From positions 1 to 64,000 of the forward strand of contig NZ_JAIXTC010000019.1 in NCBI RefSeq assembly GCF_027484365.1: a stretch of DNA of 64,000 bases, read 5' to 3'. Under the pieces are notes generated by a model that was given only the letters and a program-made list of their open reading frames with translations, did no database searches and was not told the origin of the DNA. Shown here one piece after another: positions 25,330 through 35,532 of this stretch. This stretch comes from Brevundimonas sp. GTDB lineage: Bacteria > Pseudomonadota > Alphaproteobacteria > Caulobacterales > Caulobacteraceae. Position numbers and translations under genes: made by a program. The number at the start of each line of letters is the position of its first letter. Positions within the stretch are counted from its first letter, which is position 1.

Positions 25330-26643
25330 TCAACCGATGGCCTCCAGCGCAGCGGCGAGAGCCACAGTCGACTTCTCGCCGGTCGCGCGACGCTTCAGTT
25401 CGACGACGCCGTCGGCCACGCCCTTGGGACCGATGACCAGCTGCCACGGAATTCCGATCAGGTCGGCGGTGGCGAACTTGCCACCCGGACGCTCGTCGGT
25501 GTCGTCATAGAGGACCGACTTGCCGGCCTTTTCCAGGGCCTCGACCGCCGCCTCGCAGGCCTCGCAGACCGACGGATCGCTGGCGCGCAGGTTGATCACG
25601 ACCACGTCGAACGGGGCCACGGCGTCGGGCCAGATGATGCCGGCGTCGTCGTGGCTGGCCTCGATGATGGCGCCCAGCAGGCGGGAGACTCCGACGCCGT
25701 AGGAGCCCATGTGGACCTCGGTGTCCACGCCGTCCGGCCCCGCGACCTTCGCCTTCATCGGGGCCGAGTATTTGGTGCCGAAATAGAAGATGTGGCCGAC
25801 CTCGATGCCGCGCGCGGTCAGGCGATCGCCCTCCGCCGTCTGGCTTTCGAACTGGGCGGCGTCGTGCATTTCCTCGGTCGCGGCATAGAGCGAGGTGCGG
25901 CCGTCGACGATGGCCTGAAGGTCGTTCCAGTCGACGTCGGGACCGGGCGCCGGCATCTCGACCAGGGCCTTATCGCAGAAGACCTGGCTCTCGCCCGTGT
26001 CGGCCAGGACGATGAATTCGTGGGACAGGTCGCCGCCGATCGGGCCGGTGTCGGCACGCATCGGCACGGCCTTCAGACCCATGCGGGCGAAGGTGTTCAG
26101 ATAGGCCACGAACATGCGGTTATAGGCCCGACGCGCCGAGGCTTCGTCGATGTCGAAGGAATAGGCGTCCTTCATCAGGAATTCGCGGCCGCGCATCACG
26201 CCGAAGCGCGGACGGCGCTCGTCGCGGAACTTCCACTGGATGTGGAAGAGGTTGAGCGGCAGGGCCTTGTAGCTCTTCACGAAGCCCCGGAAGATGTCGG
26301 TGATCATCTCCTCATTGGTGGGGCCGTACAGCAGCTCGCGCTCGTGCCGGTCGGTGATGCGCAGCATCTCCGGCCCATAGGCGTCATAGCGGCCCGATTC
26401 GCGCCACAGGTCGGCCAGTTGCAGGGTCGGCATCAGGAGTTCAACGGCCCCTGCCCGCTCCTGTTCCTCGCGCACGATCTGTTCGATGCGGTTCAGGACA
26501 CGCAGGCCCAGCGGCAACCAGGCGTAGATGCCGGCGGCCTCCTGTTTGATCATCCCGGCCCGCAGCATCAGCTGGTGCGAGACGATCTGGGCGTCCGACG
26601 GCGCCTCTTTCAACGTGGGCAGGAAATAGCGCGACAGGCGCAT
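25330..26643 (-). CDS. proS: Prolyl-tRNA synthetase
   Basis: The 437-residue product charges tRNA-Pro. It starts [30 protein letters not shown]. Class II motifs are visible ([67 protein letters not shown]), and an anticodon-binding domain covers the last ~110 residues. The usual ~180-residue editing insertion of E. coli ProS is absent, as is normal for the short alphaproteobacterial form. The chosen ATG is where conservation begins. Confidence 0.96.
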   Translation of the reverse strand: MRLSRYFLPTLKEAPSDAQIVSHQLMLRAGMIKQEAAGIYAWLPLGLRVLNRIEQIVREEQERAGAVELLMPTLQLADLWRESGRYDAYGPEMLRITDRHERELLYGPTNEEMITDIFRGFVKSYKALPLNLFHIQWKFRDERRPRFGVMRGREFLMKDAYSFDIDEASARRAYNRMFVAYLNTFARMGLKAVPMRADTGPIGGDLSHEFIVLADTGESQVFCDKALVEMPAPGPDVDWNDLQAIVDGRTSLYAATEEMHDAAQFESQTAEGDRLTARGIEVGHIFYFGTKYSAPMKAKVAGPDGVDTEVHMGSYGVGVSRLLGAIIEASHDDAGIIWPDAVAPFDVVVINLRASDPSVCEACEAAVEALEKAGKSVLYDDTDERPGGKFATADLIGIPWQLVIGPKGVADGVVELKRRATGEKSTVALAAALEAIG

Positions 26644-26770
26644 TGTTCGGTCCTTGTTCGGGGTCGTCTCGTCTAGCCCGTGCGGGCGAACCTTGGCAAC
26701 GCAATGGCGGCGCGTTTGACACCATGATCGCAGTATGCTTTGTTTTGCAAAGTTCTTCATGGAGAGACCA

Positions 26771-27184
26771 ATGACCCGCCTGTTCACCACCGCCCTGTTC
26801 GCCGCCCTCGCCCTGCCCGCCGTCGCCGCAGCGGGGACGGTCGAGGTCCGCCTGACCGGCGCCGTCCCCGGCGGTCCGGTCATGGTTCAGCTGTGTTCCG
26901 AGGCCGAGGGCCTCATGCGCTGCGCCAGGACGGCCCGGGTCACCGTCAGCAACGGTACGGCCGTGGCCCGGTTCGAGAATGTCCCGGCCGGTCGCTGGGG
27001 CGTCGCCGCCTTTCAGGATGTGGATTCCAACGGCCGCCTCGGCTTCGGCATGATGGGCCGGCCGAACGAACCCTGGGGCTACAGCCGGGCCGCGCCGGCC
27101 GTCATGGGGCCGCCGGCCTTCCGGGACGCAGCCGTCAACGTGCCCGCAGCGGGCGGTGTGATCCCTGTCGCGCTGGGGCTCTGA
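26771..27184 (+). CDS. DUF2141 secreted protein
   Basis: The 137-residue product has a clear signal peptide ([22 protein letters not shown]). The DUF2141 pattern follows: [66 protein letters not shown]. The D-x-D/N-x-N-G-x-L segment resembles a calcium-binding loop. The fold is likely an all-beta periplasmic domain. The ATG at 26771 is preceded by GGAGAG. The next gene begins 5 bases later. Role unknown. Confidence 0.85.
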   Translation: MTRLFTTALFAALALPAVAAAGTVEVRLTGAVPGGPVMVQLCSEAEGLMRCARTARVTVSNGTAVARFENVPAGRWGVAAFQDVDSNGRLGFGMMGRPNEPWGYSRAAPAVMGPPAFRDAAVNVPAAGGVIPVALGL

Positions 27185-27189
27185 GTTCG

Positions 27190-27723
27190 ATGAACCTCGA
27201 TCTCGTCCCGCTCGGCTGGTTGCACAGCCTCGCCTGCCTCATCGCCCTTGCGACCGGGGCCTATGTCTTCGCGACGCCCAAAGGCACCCGCCGGCACCGG
27301 CAGGTGGGTCAGGTCTTCGTCGCCTCGCAGGTGATCCTCAACCTGACGGCGCTCGGCATCTATCAGTTGGGCATCTTCTTCTTTCCGCACGTGCTGGCGA
27401 TCCTGACCCTGGTCCTGATCGCGGCCGGCTGGGGATCCGCCCGGCTGATCCGCCGGCACGGCATCTGGAAACACGTCCACCTGTCGAGCATGATCCTCAG
27501 CTACTACCTGCTGATCGGCGGCGGGGTGAACGAGGTCTTCCTGCGCATCGACGCCATGCGGGAGCTCGTCAGCCGCGAGGGCGGGCAGATCATCGGCCTG
27601 ACCCACAGCGTCACCCTGCTGGTCTTCCTGATCCTGCTGCTGGCCTGGAACGCGGCCGAGATCGTGCGGACGCTTCTCCGCCGGCGGCGGCGCGCACGCC
27701 TGTCGGCCGCCCAGGTCGTGTGA
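27190..27723 (+). CDS. DUF2306 integral membrane protein
   Basis: The 177-residue product has about five hydrophobic helices. The DUF2306 pattern is LHSLACLIALATGAYVFATPKGTRRHRQVGQVFVASQV, HVLAILTLVLIAAGWGSARLIRRHGIWKHVHLSSMILSYYLLIGGGVNEVF. Conserved His residues inside or near helices (HRQVG, KHVHLSSM) might bind a cofactor, but this is unproven. It forms a two-gene unit with the DUF2141 gene and converges on the DUF1467 gene. Confidence 0.85.
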   Translation: MNLDLVPLGWLHSLACLIALATGAYVFATPKGTRRHRQVGQVFVASQVILNLTALGIYQLGIFFFPHVLAILTLVLIAAGWGSARLIRRHGIWKHVHLSSMILSYYLLIGGGVNEVFLRIDAMRELVSREGGQIIGLTHSVTLLVFLILLLAWNAAEIVRTLLRRRRRARLSAAQVV

Positions 27724-27726
27724 ACT

Positions 27727-27990
27727 CTAGGGAACGGGCGGTGCCAGATCCGGCAGCGGCATCCAGCCGATGAAGACCAGCCACATCACGAACAGCCACA
27801 GCAGGAAGGCCACCCAGGTCGTGGTGATGAATTTGCGCTTCAGGTTCGGCGTCTTCGGCGCCCCCCACTGGCTGCCGTCGGTCGGCGGCTCGTGGGTCTC
27901 GCTGGAGGTGCCGATCGGAAGAACAGTGAACAGCACCACCCACCAGACGACGACGTAGATGGCGAACATGGTGATCGGGCCGATCGGCAT
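27727..27990 (-). CDS. DUF1467 two-helix membrane protein
   Basis: The 87-residue product has helices at about residues 7-25 and 58-78. The family signature is IYVVVWWVVLFTVLPIG, then GSQWGAPKTPNLKRKFITTTWVA. DUF1467 genes are typically found between mce and proS in alphaproteobacteria, as here. Function is unknown. Confidence 0.88.
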   Translation of the reverse strand: MPIGPITMFAIYVVVWWVVLFTVLPIGTSSETHEPPTDGSQWGAPKTPNLKRKFITTTWVAFLLWLFVMWLVFIGWMPLPDLAPPVP

Positions 27991-27991
27991 G

Positions 27992-28414
27992 TCAGTGCGT
28001 CTCCTTGGGGGTTTCCATCAGCTCGACCAGCACCCCGCCCATGTCCTTCGGATGCAGGAACAGGATGGGCGTGCCGTGGGCGCCGATACGGGGTTCACCC
28101 GTCCCGAGAAGGGTCGCCCCCTTCGCTCGCATGCTGTCGCGGGCGATCAGGATGTCCTCGACCTCGAAACAGACGTGGTGCTGACCGCCCTTCGGATTTT
28201 TCGCGAGGAAGCCGTGGATCGGGCTGTCCTCGCCCAGCGGTTCGATCAGTTCGATCTGAGAATTGGGCAGGTCGATGAAACAGACCCGCACCCCCTGTGC
28301 CGGCAGGTCGAACGGCTCACCCGCCGAGGTCGCACCGAGAATGTCGCGGTACAGGGCGACACTGGCCTCGATCGAGGGCGTGGCGACGCCGATGTGATTG
28401 AGTCTGCCGATCAT
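27992..28414 (-). CDS. mce: Methylmalonyl-CoA epimerase
   Basis: The enzyme interconverts (S)- and (R)-methylmalonyl-CoA in propionate use. The 140-residue VOC-fold product begins IGRLNHIGVATPSIEASVALYRDILG. It has the metal ligands in order: His in LNHIG, His in QHHVCFEVEDI, Glu in VLVELME. It pairs functionally with the acyl-CoA carboxylase at 9995. The start ATG was chosen over an upstream in-frame start because it begins the conserved strand. Confidence 0.93.
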   Translation of the reverse strand: MIGRLNHIGVATPSIEASVALYRDILGATSAGEPFDLPAQGVRVCFIDLPNSQIELIEPLGEDSPIHGFLAKNPKGGQHHVCFEVEDILIARDSMRAKGATLLGTGEPRIGAHGTPILFLHPKDMGGVLVELMETPKETH

Positions 28415-28421
28415 CCGCCCG

Positions 28422-29366
28422 CTATGGCCCCTCGTCCGCAAGCGGGCAAGCCGCGCCCATGCCGGGAGCCCGCAAAGCCAGCAGGATGGATCGTCGCACC
28501 TCGGCCGACATCAGCCCGGCGCCCTCAAGGATACAGCCGACCACGGTGTTGGAGTTGGGCGCCAGCAGGCCATAGGTCGCGTTCCTGGCCTCCAGTTCGC
28601 GCCGGGCTCTGTCCAGGGTGGCAGGGGCGGCGCGCACGACAGCCGGGTCCCGGCTGACGATGGTCATCTCGTGCAGGGCCTCGCCCGAACTCGGGAAGTC
28701 GTAGGCGGCGTCATCATAGGGCGTCAGCCGGGCGGACAGGCGGTCGCGGGCTTGGCCCGCGTCGGGGAACTTGCCCTCCTGACTGGCGGAGAAGGCCAGG
28801 GCCTGGCCCTGCTCCGGGACCACCAGGATATAGGCGTGGCGGGGGAACAGCAGATAGTGCGCCATCCATTTGGTCACCCAGACGAGAGGCGCATCGTCTG
28901 GCCCGAGGGCATGGGCACCGACGTAGACGCCGGGGGGCAGGACACGACTGTCGACCCGGCCGTTAACGGCCTGGATCCGGTCGATCATCACCTGATCCAG
29001 CAGGAAGGTGCCACCTTCGGCCGCCTGCTCGAAATGGGCCCGGATCTGGCCGGCGGTGGGGTCGTCCCCCAGATTCCCGCCGTGAAGAATGCGAAAGGCC
29101 TCGTCCGAGGTCGGCCGGTCGCCCGTTGTGCTGAACCACAGGACGGCCAGTTCGTGCGCGGTGCGCGACGCCGGGTCCTCGCCCCGGAAGGTCGACAGGC
29201 TGAGCACCAGATTGATCGCCAGGAACAGGGCGACGATCCCCGCCAGCCCCTGCCCTGCGATCACCCCCCATTTGCGCCAGCCGGTGAGCGGATGGCGCGC
29301 GTGACGGATACGGTGTTTGAGGCGGCGCGCCCGATCCTGAACCCGTTCGAACGAAGGGCGCGCCAT
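28422..29366 (-). CDS. Unknown membrane-anchored protein between rnj and mce
   Basis: The 314-residue product has a basic N-terminus (many Arg/His over the first 30 residues) and one membrane helix (VIAGQGLAGIVALFLAINLVLSL, about 35-57). A ~250-residue, probably periplasmic domain follows with LPPGVYVGAHALGP, WVTKWMAHYLLFPRHAYILVVP and LLAPNSNTVVGCILEGAGL. I do not recognise a family. It lies 4 bases after the RNase J stop and 7 bases before mce in a tight leftward run, so it is likely co-transcribed. Confidence 0.75.
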   Translation of the reverse strand: MARPSFERVQDRARRLKHRIRHARHPLTGWRKWGVIAGQGLAGIVALFLAINLVLSLSTFRGEDPASRTAHELAVLWFSTTGDRPTSDEAFRILHGGNLGDDPTAGQIRAHFEQAAEGGTFLLDQVMIDRIQAVNGRVDSRVLPPGVYVGAHALGPDDAPLVWVTKWMAHYLLFPRHAYILVVPEQGQALAFSASQEGKFPDAGQARDRLSARLTPYDDAAYDFPSSGEALHEMTIVSRDPAVVRAAPATLDRARRELEARNATYGLLAPNSNTVVGCILEGAGLMSAEVRRSILLALRAPGMGAACPLADEGP

Positions 29367-29370
29367 CGAC

Positions 29371-31047
29371 CTACAGTCTCAGGATCACCGTCTCGACGAT
29401 CGGACGGCGGTCCCAGATCTGCTGCGAGGCCTTCTTCAGCACACGGGCCACGGCCTGTTCGACCACATCGTCGTCGTCGCGGGCCTCGCCCTTCAGCGAG
29501 CCCACGACCTGTTCGACGCGCTCGGCCAGGTCGTCCAGGGCGTCGCCCAGGGGCGTGACCTCGTCGCCCGGCAGGCCGATGGCGCGCACGTCGATGTCGG
29601 AGACGATCTTGCCGCGCCGGTCCATGGCGAAGCTGACGACCAGTACGCCGTTGGTCGAGGCGTGGCGACGCTCGCGCAGGGCCTCGCCCTTCTCGGTCAC
29701 CACCATGCCGCCGTCGACATAGAGGCGGCCGTTCGGAACCTCGTCGATGATCACGGCCTTTCCGGGGGCGAGGCGAACGAGGTCGCCGTTGCGCGGCGTC
29801 ACCGTCTCCTCGACGCCCAGATCGCGGGCGAAGGCGGCGTGCTCCATCAGGTGGCGACGCATGCCGTGGGTCGGGACCGAGATGCGCGGCCGGGCCCATT
29901 CGTACATCTGTTTCATCTCGTCGCGGCACGGGTGGCCGGAGACGTGGATGCCGGGGTGGTCCTTTTCGGTGTAAAGGCGGACGCCGCGATCGGCCATCCG
30001 GTCCTGCAGGTTGGCGATGGCCAGTTCGTTGCCGGGGATGACCCGCGACGAGAAGATGCAGTGGTCGCCCAGACCCAGTTTGATGAAGGGGTGCGACCCG
30101 TCGGCGACGCGCGACAGGGCCGCCCGGTCCTCGCCCTGGCTGCCGGTGCACAGATACAGGATCTCGTCCGCCGGCCAGTGGCGGGCCTCGTCCTCGGTCA
30201 GGATGCGCTGCGAGTCATTGAACAGGCCGACGTGACGGGCCGCGGCGGTGATGCGGTGCATCGACCGGCCGGCCAGGGCGACGCGACGCCCGGCCTTGTC
30301 GGCGGCCTTGATGACACTGACCATGCGGGCGACGTTGGAGGCGAAACAGCCGACGGCGATGCGCCCGGTCTTCAGCGAGCCGATCAGTTTGATCAGGCCG
30401 TCCTGGGCCTCCGTCTCCGACCCGGCCTCGCCTTCGACGAAGACATTGGTCGAGTCGCAGACCATGGCCAGAAGGCCGTCGTCGCCCATCTTCGTGATCG
30501 TGGCGATGTCGGTCGGCTGACCGATGACCGGGGCCGGATCCAGCTTCCAGTCACCGGTGTGGAAGACGGTGCCGAGCGGCGTGGTGATCTTCAGGCCGTT
30601 CGGCTCGGCGATCGAGTGGGTCATGGTGACGAAGTCGACCTGGAACGGGCCGAGATCGACGTGGCCGCCCATCGGGATCTCGATGATCTTGACGTCCTTG
30701 ACGCCGTTGTCGCGCAGCTTCTCGCGGATCAGGAAGGCGGTGAAGGGCGTGGCGTACAGCGGCGCCTTCATCCGGCTCCAAAGCCACGGCAGGGCCCCGA
30801 TGTGATCCTCGTGCGCGTGGGTCAGGACGATGCCACGGATAGTCTCGCCCTCGAGGAAGGCGGGATCGGGCACGATGATGTCCACGCCCGGCGTCGACAG
30901 GTCGCCGAAGGTCACGCCGACATCGACGATCATCCACTGGCGATCGTCTTCCGGCCCGTAGCCGTAACAGTTCAGGTTCATTCCGACCTCGCCCGAGCCG
31001 CCGAGCGGCAGGAAGACGAGTTCGTCGTTGGGTTTTGCTTTCGTCAT
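29371..31047 (-). CDS. rnj: Ribonuclease J
   Basis: RNase J is a metallo-beta-lactamase/beta-CASP nuclease with 5' exonuclease and endonuclease activity in RNA decay. The 558-residue product has [19 protein letters not shown] at the start and [14 protein letters not shown] near residue 77. It also has [34 protein letters not shown], the beta-CASP motif [12 protein letters not shown], and [19 protein letters not shown]. The start is coupled to the coaX stop by ATGA. Confidence 0.96.
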   Translation of the reverse strand: MTKAKPNDELVFLPLGGSGEVGMNLNCYGYGPEDDRQWMIVDVGVTFGDLSTPGVDIIVPDPAFLEGETIRGIVLTHAHEDHIGALPWLWSRMKAPLYATPFTAFLIREKLRDNGVKDVKIIEIPMGGHVDLGPFQVDFVTMTHSIAEPNGLKITTPLGTVFHTGDWKLDPAPVIGQPTDIATITKMGDDGLLAMVCDSTNVFVEGEAGSETEAQDGLIKLIGSLKTGRIAVGCFASNVARMVSVIKAADKAGRRVALAGRSMHRITAAARHVGLFNDSQRILTEDEARHWPADEILYLCTGSQGEDRAALSRVADGSHPFIKLGLGDHCIFSSRVIPGNELAIANLQDRMADRGVRLYTEKDHPGIHVSGHPCRDEMKQMYEWARPRISVPTHGMRRHLMEHAAFARDLGVEETVTPRNGDLVRLAPGKAVIIDEVPNGRLYVDGGMVVTEKGEALRERRHASTNGVLVVSFAMDRRGKIVSDIDVRAIGLPGDEVTPLGDALDDLAERVEQVVGSLKGEARDDDDVVEQAVARVLKKASQQIWDRRPIVETVILRL

Positions 31048-31823
31048 GTGTCCGTCAGATGGGTATTGCGGCGCCAGATTTCGAGCAGGCCGCGGATGGT
31101 CAGGTCCGGATCGAACCGGTCGATGGCCGGGGTCGCCCCCTCGAACAGGGAGGCGACGCCTCCGGTTCCAATGACGGTCATGGGCGCGCCCCACTCCGCC
31201 TTGATGCGTGAGACCATGCCCTCGATGAGGCCGACATAGCCCCAGAAGACGCCGGACTGCATGTTGGACACGGTGTCCTTGCCGATTACCGTGTCGGGTT
31301 TCTGGATGGCGATGCGCGGCAGCATGGCCGCCGCCTCATGCAGGGCCTGGAGCGACAGGTTGATGCCGGGCGCGATCGCCCCGCCCTCGAACGCCCCGTC
31401 GGCGGCGATGACGTCGAATGTCGTGGCTGTGCCCGAGTCGATGACGATCAGGTCGCCGGGATAGACCAGATGCGCCCCGATGGCGTTGACCAGCCGGTCG
31501 GCGCCCGCCTCGCTCGGCTTCTTGATCCGCACGGGGATGCCGAGCTCGACATTGTCGCCGATGACCAGGGGTTCGACCGACAGATAGCGGCGCGCGAGGT
31601 TCCTCAGGTTGAAGATCGACTGCGGCACGACGCTGGAGATGATGCAGCCCGTCAGCGAGGCCAGTTCGATCTTCCGCATGGCCAGCAACTGGGTCAGCCA
31701 GACCGCATATTCGTCGGCCGTGCGGCTGGCCTCGGTGGCCGTGCGCCACTGGGCGATCCAGGTTTCGCCGTCATGGACCGCGAACAGCGTATTGGTGTTG
31801 CCCTGTTCGATGGCGAGAAGCAT
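31044..31823 (-). CDS. coaX: Type III pantothenate kinase
   Basis: CoaX phosphorylates pantothenate in the first step of CoA synthesis. The 259-residue product shows the ASKHA nucleotide-binding start [16 protein letters not shown], the substrate segment [13 protein letters not shown], and [28 protein letters not shown]. It overlaps birA by one base and rnj by four. Confidence 0.95.
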   Translation of the reverse strand: MLLAIEQGNTNTLFAVHDGETWIAQWRTATEASRTADEYAVWLTQLLAMRKIELASLTGCIISSVVPQSIFNLRNLARRYLSVEPLVIGDNVELGIPVRIKKPSEAGADRLVNAIGAHLVYPGDLIVIDSGTATTFDVIAADGAFEGGAIAPGINLSLQALHEAAAMLPRIAIQKPDTVIGKDTVSNMQSGVFWGYVGLIEGMVSRIKAEWGAPMTVIGTGGVASLFEGATPAIDRFDPDLTIRGLLEIWRRNTHLTDT

Positions 31824-32584
31824 CAGGCGGCCCTTCCGTGCGCGTCCGAACCGAAGAAGACGTCGCCCGCCGAGATGAGGCGCAGCGCCCCGTCTGCGAT
31901 GCGCAGGCGAAGCGCGCCGTCCTGGGCCACCCCCTCGGCGATTCCCTCCACCGTCTCATGCCCGAGCCGGGCGACGCAGGGGCCGTCCAGACCGGTCGTT
32001 CGGGCGGTCCAGGCGTCGAGGATCGGCTCGAAACCCAGGCTGTCCCAGCGCGCCTGCCAGACCGCGAAGGCCTCGGCGAGCACGGTCGCGGCGGCGTCGA
32101 TCGAGGGCGGATAGGCGATGTCGGTGCGCAGATGGGCGGCGAGGCTGGTGGCGGGCCTCTCGGTCCCCTCCGGGGCATGGGCCAGGTTCACGCCGATGCC
32201 GACGGCCAGCCACAGGGCACCGTTCGCATGGAGGCCGGACTCGATCAGGATGCCTGAAGCCTTGTCGCCCGCGAGCATCACGTCGTTGGGCCATTTGATC
32301 GAGACCACGCCCGGAACGGCGAAGGCGTCGAACAGGTCGGCGACGGCGAGCGCCGCGACGAAGGTGATCTGCGCCGCCTCAACGGGAGGCTTCGCCGTCA
32401 GGGTCAACAGGGTGGCGAACAGGTTGCCCGTGTCGCTGTTCCACTCGCGTCCGCGCCGTCCTCGCCCTGCCGACTGGCGGCGCGCCACGATCCACTGGCT
32501 CGCGGCGTCGCCGGACTCGGCCCGGCGACGGGCCTCGGCGTTGGTGGAATCGATCTCGTCGAGGAGGTGAATGGGCGGCGTCAC
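31823..32584 (-). CDS. birA: Biotin-[acetyl-CoA-carboxylase] ligase
   Basis: BirA attaches biotin to carboxyl-carrier proteins. The 253-residue product starts at GTG with [14 protein letters not shown], then the biotinyl-AMP loop [35 protein letters not shown], and GIGVNL. No N-terminal helix-turn-helix is present, so this is a ligase without repressor function. It is the gene after nuoN, 4 bases downstream. Confidence 0.94.
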   Translation of the reverse strand: MTPPIHLLDEIDSTNAEARRRAESGDAASQWIVARRQSAGRGRRGREWNSDTGNLFATLLTLTAKPPVEAAQITFVAALAVADLFDAFAVPGVVSIKWPNDVMLAGDKASGILIESGLHANGALWLAVGIGVNLAHAPEGTERPATSLAAHLRTDIAYPPSIDAAATVLAEAFAVWQARWDSLGFEPILDAWTARTTGLDGPCVARLGHETVEGIAEGVAQDGALRLRIADGALRLISAGDVFFGSDAHGRAA

Positions 32585-32588
32585 CGCC

Positions 32589-34034
32589 CTACCCAGCTCC
32601 GAAACCGGTCGCGGCGATACGGGTCAGGGGCTCCAGCCAGGTCAGACCGACAATGACCAGCGGGAAGGAGAAGGCCGCGCAGGCCCAGCCGATCCACTGG
32701 GCTTCCACCGGGGCCTTGTCGGTCGGCGCCGTGCCCTCGGGTGCCGCGTCGAACCACATCAGCTTGATGATGCGCAGATAGTAGAAGGCGGCCACGACCG
32801 ACGCGACCAGACCCGCGGCGGCGACCATCCAGTAGCCGGCCGAGGCGGCGGCGCCGAAGACATAGTATTTGCCCCAGAAGCCCGAGAACGGCGGCATGCC
32901 GAGAACCGACAGGGACAGGATGGTGATGGCCAGGGCGGTCAGCGGCCGGTCCTTCTTCAGTCCCGCCAGATCGGCGATCTTGCGGATCGGACGACCATTG
33001 CGGCTCAGCGACAGCAGGATGGCGAAGAAGCCCATGGTGTCGATCATGTACAGGGTCATGAAGGTGACCATGGCCTGCAGGCCCTGTTCGGTGCCGGCGG
33101 CGATGCCGAGGATGGCGTAGCCGATGTTGGCGATCGAGGAATAGGCCAGGAGACGCTGGACGTCCTTCTGGGCCAGACCGCCCCAGGCGCCGACCACGAA
33201 GCTGGCCAGGGCGATCAGGATCAGGACCTGGGCCCACTGGTCGTGGGCGCCGAGGAAGCCTTCGGACAGGGCGCGGGCGAACAGGACCATGGCCGCCATC
33301 TTCGGCGCCGTGGCGAACAGGGCCACGACCGGCGTCGGCGCGCCCTCATAGACGTCCGGCGTCCACATGTGGAACGGCGCGGCCGAGACCTTGAAGGCCA
33401 GGCCGCAGATCAGGAAGACGAGGCCGAAGATCAGGCCCGGCCCCGGGTTGGCGGCCGCATAGGCGGCGATGTCCTCGAACCGCATCGATCCGGCGAAGCC
33501 GTAGATCAGGCTGGAGCCGTAGAGCAGCAGGCCCGACGACAGGGCGCCGAGAACGAAGTACTTGAGGCCGGCTTCCGACGCCCTGAGGTCGTCACGGTGA
33601 TAGGCGGCGAGGATGTAGAGGGCCAGGGAGTGCAGTTCGACCCCGACGTAGAGCGAAATCAGGTCGCCCGACGACACCATCATCCCCATGCCGACGGCGG
33701 CCAGGACGATCAGGATCGGAAACTCGAAGCGGGCGATGTTCATCCGCTGCATCCAGCCGCCGCCCAGCACGACGGCGAAGGCCGAGGCGATGTAGATCGC
33801 GACCTTCGCGTAGATGGCCAGCGGATCGGCGACATAGGCGCCGTTGAAGGCCTCGCCCAGGGGACCGGTCGCGGCCACGGCCGATGCGGCGACCAGCAGG
33901 GCCACCGACAGGATGGAGATCAGCCGCGCCGACTTCTCGCCGATGAAGGCGCCGAGCAGCAGCAGCACGAGGGCGCCGATCGCGAGCGTCAGCTCCGAGG
34001 CGGCGAGGTTCAGGGCGTAGGACAGGTCAGGCAT
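32589..34034 (-). CDS. nuoN: NADH-quinone oxidoreductase subunit N
   Basis: An antiporter-like membrane subunit of complex I. The 481-residue product has about 14 helices. Characteristic segments include SLYVGVELHSLALYILAAYHRDD, FHMWTPDVYEGAPTPVVALFATAPKMAAM and AYSSIANIGYAILG. It is the last nuo gene of the operon and is followed at once by birA. Confidence 0.96.
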   Translation of the reverse strand: MPDLSYALNLAASELTLAIGALVLLLLGAFIGEKSARLISILSVALLVAASAVAATGPLGEAFNGAYVADPLAIYAKVAIYIASAFAVVLGGGWMQRMNIARFEFPILIVLAAVGMGMMVSSGDLISLYVGVELHSLALYILAAYHRDDLRASEAGLKYFVLGALSSGLLLYGSSLIYGFAGSMRFEDIAAYAAANPGPGLIFGLVFLICGLAFKVSAAPFHMWTPDVYEGAPTPVVALFATAPKMAAMVLFARALSEGFLGAHDQWAQVLILIALASFVVGAWGGLAQKDVQRLLAYSSIANIGYAILGIAAGTEQGLQAMVTFMTLYMIDTMGFFAILLSLSRNGRPIRKIADLAGLKKDRPLTALAITILSLSVLGMPPFSGFWGKYYVFGAAASAGYWMVAAAGLVASVVAAFYYLRIIKLMWFDAAPEGTAPTDKAPVEAQWIGWACAAFSFPLVIVGLTWLEPLTRIAATGFGAG

Positions 34035-34041
34035 TATTCTC

Positions 34042-35529
34042 TCACCCGCCGGTCGCGAGCTGCCAGCCGTTGACGACGGCGTCGACGGAGGCTGCGGTGT
34101 AGTTCAGGACCAGGTCCGGCTGCACGCCCAGCCAGATGGTTCCGACGATCAGGGGAACGAAGATGACCAGCTCGCGCAGGTCGATGTCCTTGATCGTGGC
34201 CAGGGCCGGGTTGGTGATCTCGCCGAACATGACGTTGCGATAAAGGGTCAGGGCGTAGACGGCCGACAGGATCACGCCGGTCGCGGCCACGAAGGCGGCC
34301 CAGGTCGAGGCCTGGTAGACGCCGGTCATCGTCAGGATCTCGCCGATGAAGCCCGAAGTTCCCGGCAGCCCGACGTTGGCCATGGTGAACATCAGGAAGA
34401 TGGCGGCGTACCAGGGCATCCGGTTCGTCAGGCCGCCGTAGAAGGCGATCTCGCGGGTGTGCATCCGGTCATAGACGACGCCGACGCAGAGGAAGAGCGC
34501 GCCCGAGATCAGCCCGTGGCTCAGCATCTGGAAGACGGCCCCCTGCATGCCTTGGGCGTTGCCGGCGAAGATACCCATGGTCACGAAGCCCATGTGGGCG
34601 ACCGAGGAATAGGCGATCAGCTTCTTGATATCGGTCTGACGGAAGGCCACCAGCGAGGTGTAGGCGATGGCGATCACCGACAGGGTGAAGACCAGGGGCC
34701 GGTACATCACCGACGCATCCGGGAACATCGGCACGTTGAACAGGATGAAGCCGTAGCCGCCGAGCTTCAGCAGGATGCCGGCCAGGATGACCGAGCCCGC
34801 CGTCGGCGCCTGGACGTGGGCGTCGGGCAACCAGGTGTGCACCGGCCACATCGGCATCTTGACCGCGAAGGAGGCGAAGAAGGCCAGCCACAGCAGCGAC
34901 TGGGCGACGGGTCCGAACGCGTATTCCTTGAGCGCCGGGATCGACGTGGTGCCGGCCTCGTTGGCCATCCACAGCATGGCCAGCAGCATCAGGACGGACC
35001 CGAGCAGGGTGTAGAGGAAGAATTTGTAGGCGGCGTAGATCCGGTTCTGACCGCCCCACACCCCGATGATGATGAACATCGGAACGAGGGTGCCCTCGAA
35101 GAAGATGTAGAACAGGAACAGGTCCAGCGACGTGAACACGCCGATGACCAGGGTCTCCAGCACCAGGAAGGCGATCATATAGTCGCCGACGCGCGTCTCG
35201 ACGGATTTCCAGCTGGCCAGGATGCAGATCGGCATCAGGAAGGCGGTCAGCAGGACGAACAGGATCGAGACCCCGTCGACGCCCAGGTGATAGCCGGCGC
35301 CGGCGAACCAGACATAGTTCTCGACGAACTGATAGGCCGCGTTCGTGCTGTCGAACTGCAGCACCAGAACGGTCGCGACGGCCAGCACCACCAGGGTGGT
35401 GATCATGGCGACCCAGCGGGCGATCGTGTCCTCGCTGGACTTCGCCATCAGCTTGGCGAGCAGGATAAGGCCCGCGCCGACCAGCGGCAGGAACGTCACC
35501 ACGCTCAGGATGTTGGGGATCGTACCCAT
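34042..35529 (-). CDS. nuoM: NADH-quinone oxidoreductase subunit M
   Basis: Proton-pumping membrane subunit of complex I, 495 residues with about 14 helices. Motifs: [32 protein letters not shown] (with the helix-5 Glu), [33 protein letters not shown], and [19 protein letters not shown]. It lies 3 bases after nuoL ends. Confidence 0.97.
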   Translation of the reverse strand: MGTIPNILSVVTFLPLVGAGLILLAKLMAKSSEDTIARWVAMITTLVVLAVATVLVLQFDSTNAAYQFVENYVWFAGAGYHLGVDGVSILFVLLTAFLMPICILASWKSVETRVGDYMIAFLVLETLVIGVFTSLDLFLFYIFFEGTLVPMFIIIGVWGGQNRIYAAYKFFLYTLLGSVLMLLAMLWMANEAGTTSIPALKEYAFGPVAQSLLWLAFFASFAVKMPMWPVHTWLPDAHVQAPTAGSVILAGILLKLGGYGFILFNVPMFPDASVMYRPLVFTLSVIAIAYTSLVAFRQTDIKKLIAYSSVAHMGFVTMGIFAGNAQGMQGAVFQMLSHGLISGALFLCVGVVYDRMHTREIAFYGGLTNRMPWYAAIFLMFTMANVGLPGTSGFIGEILTMTGVYQASTWAAFVAATGVILSAVYALTLYRNVMFGEITNPALATIKDIDLRELVIFVPLIVGTIWLGVQPDLVLNYTAASVDAVVNGWQLATGG

Positions 35530-35532
35530 AAC

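Noticed and set aside
29662-31239. 525-codon rightward frame opposite rnj
   Set aside because: Antisense to RNase J with the typical His/Val/Asp/Gly-rich composition of a shadow; no domain recognised.
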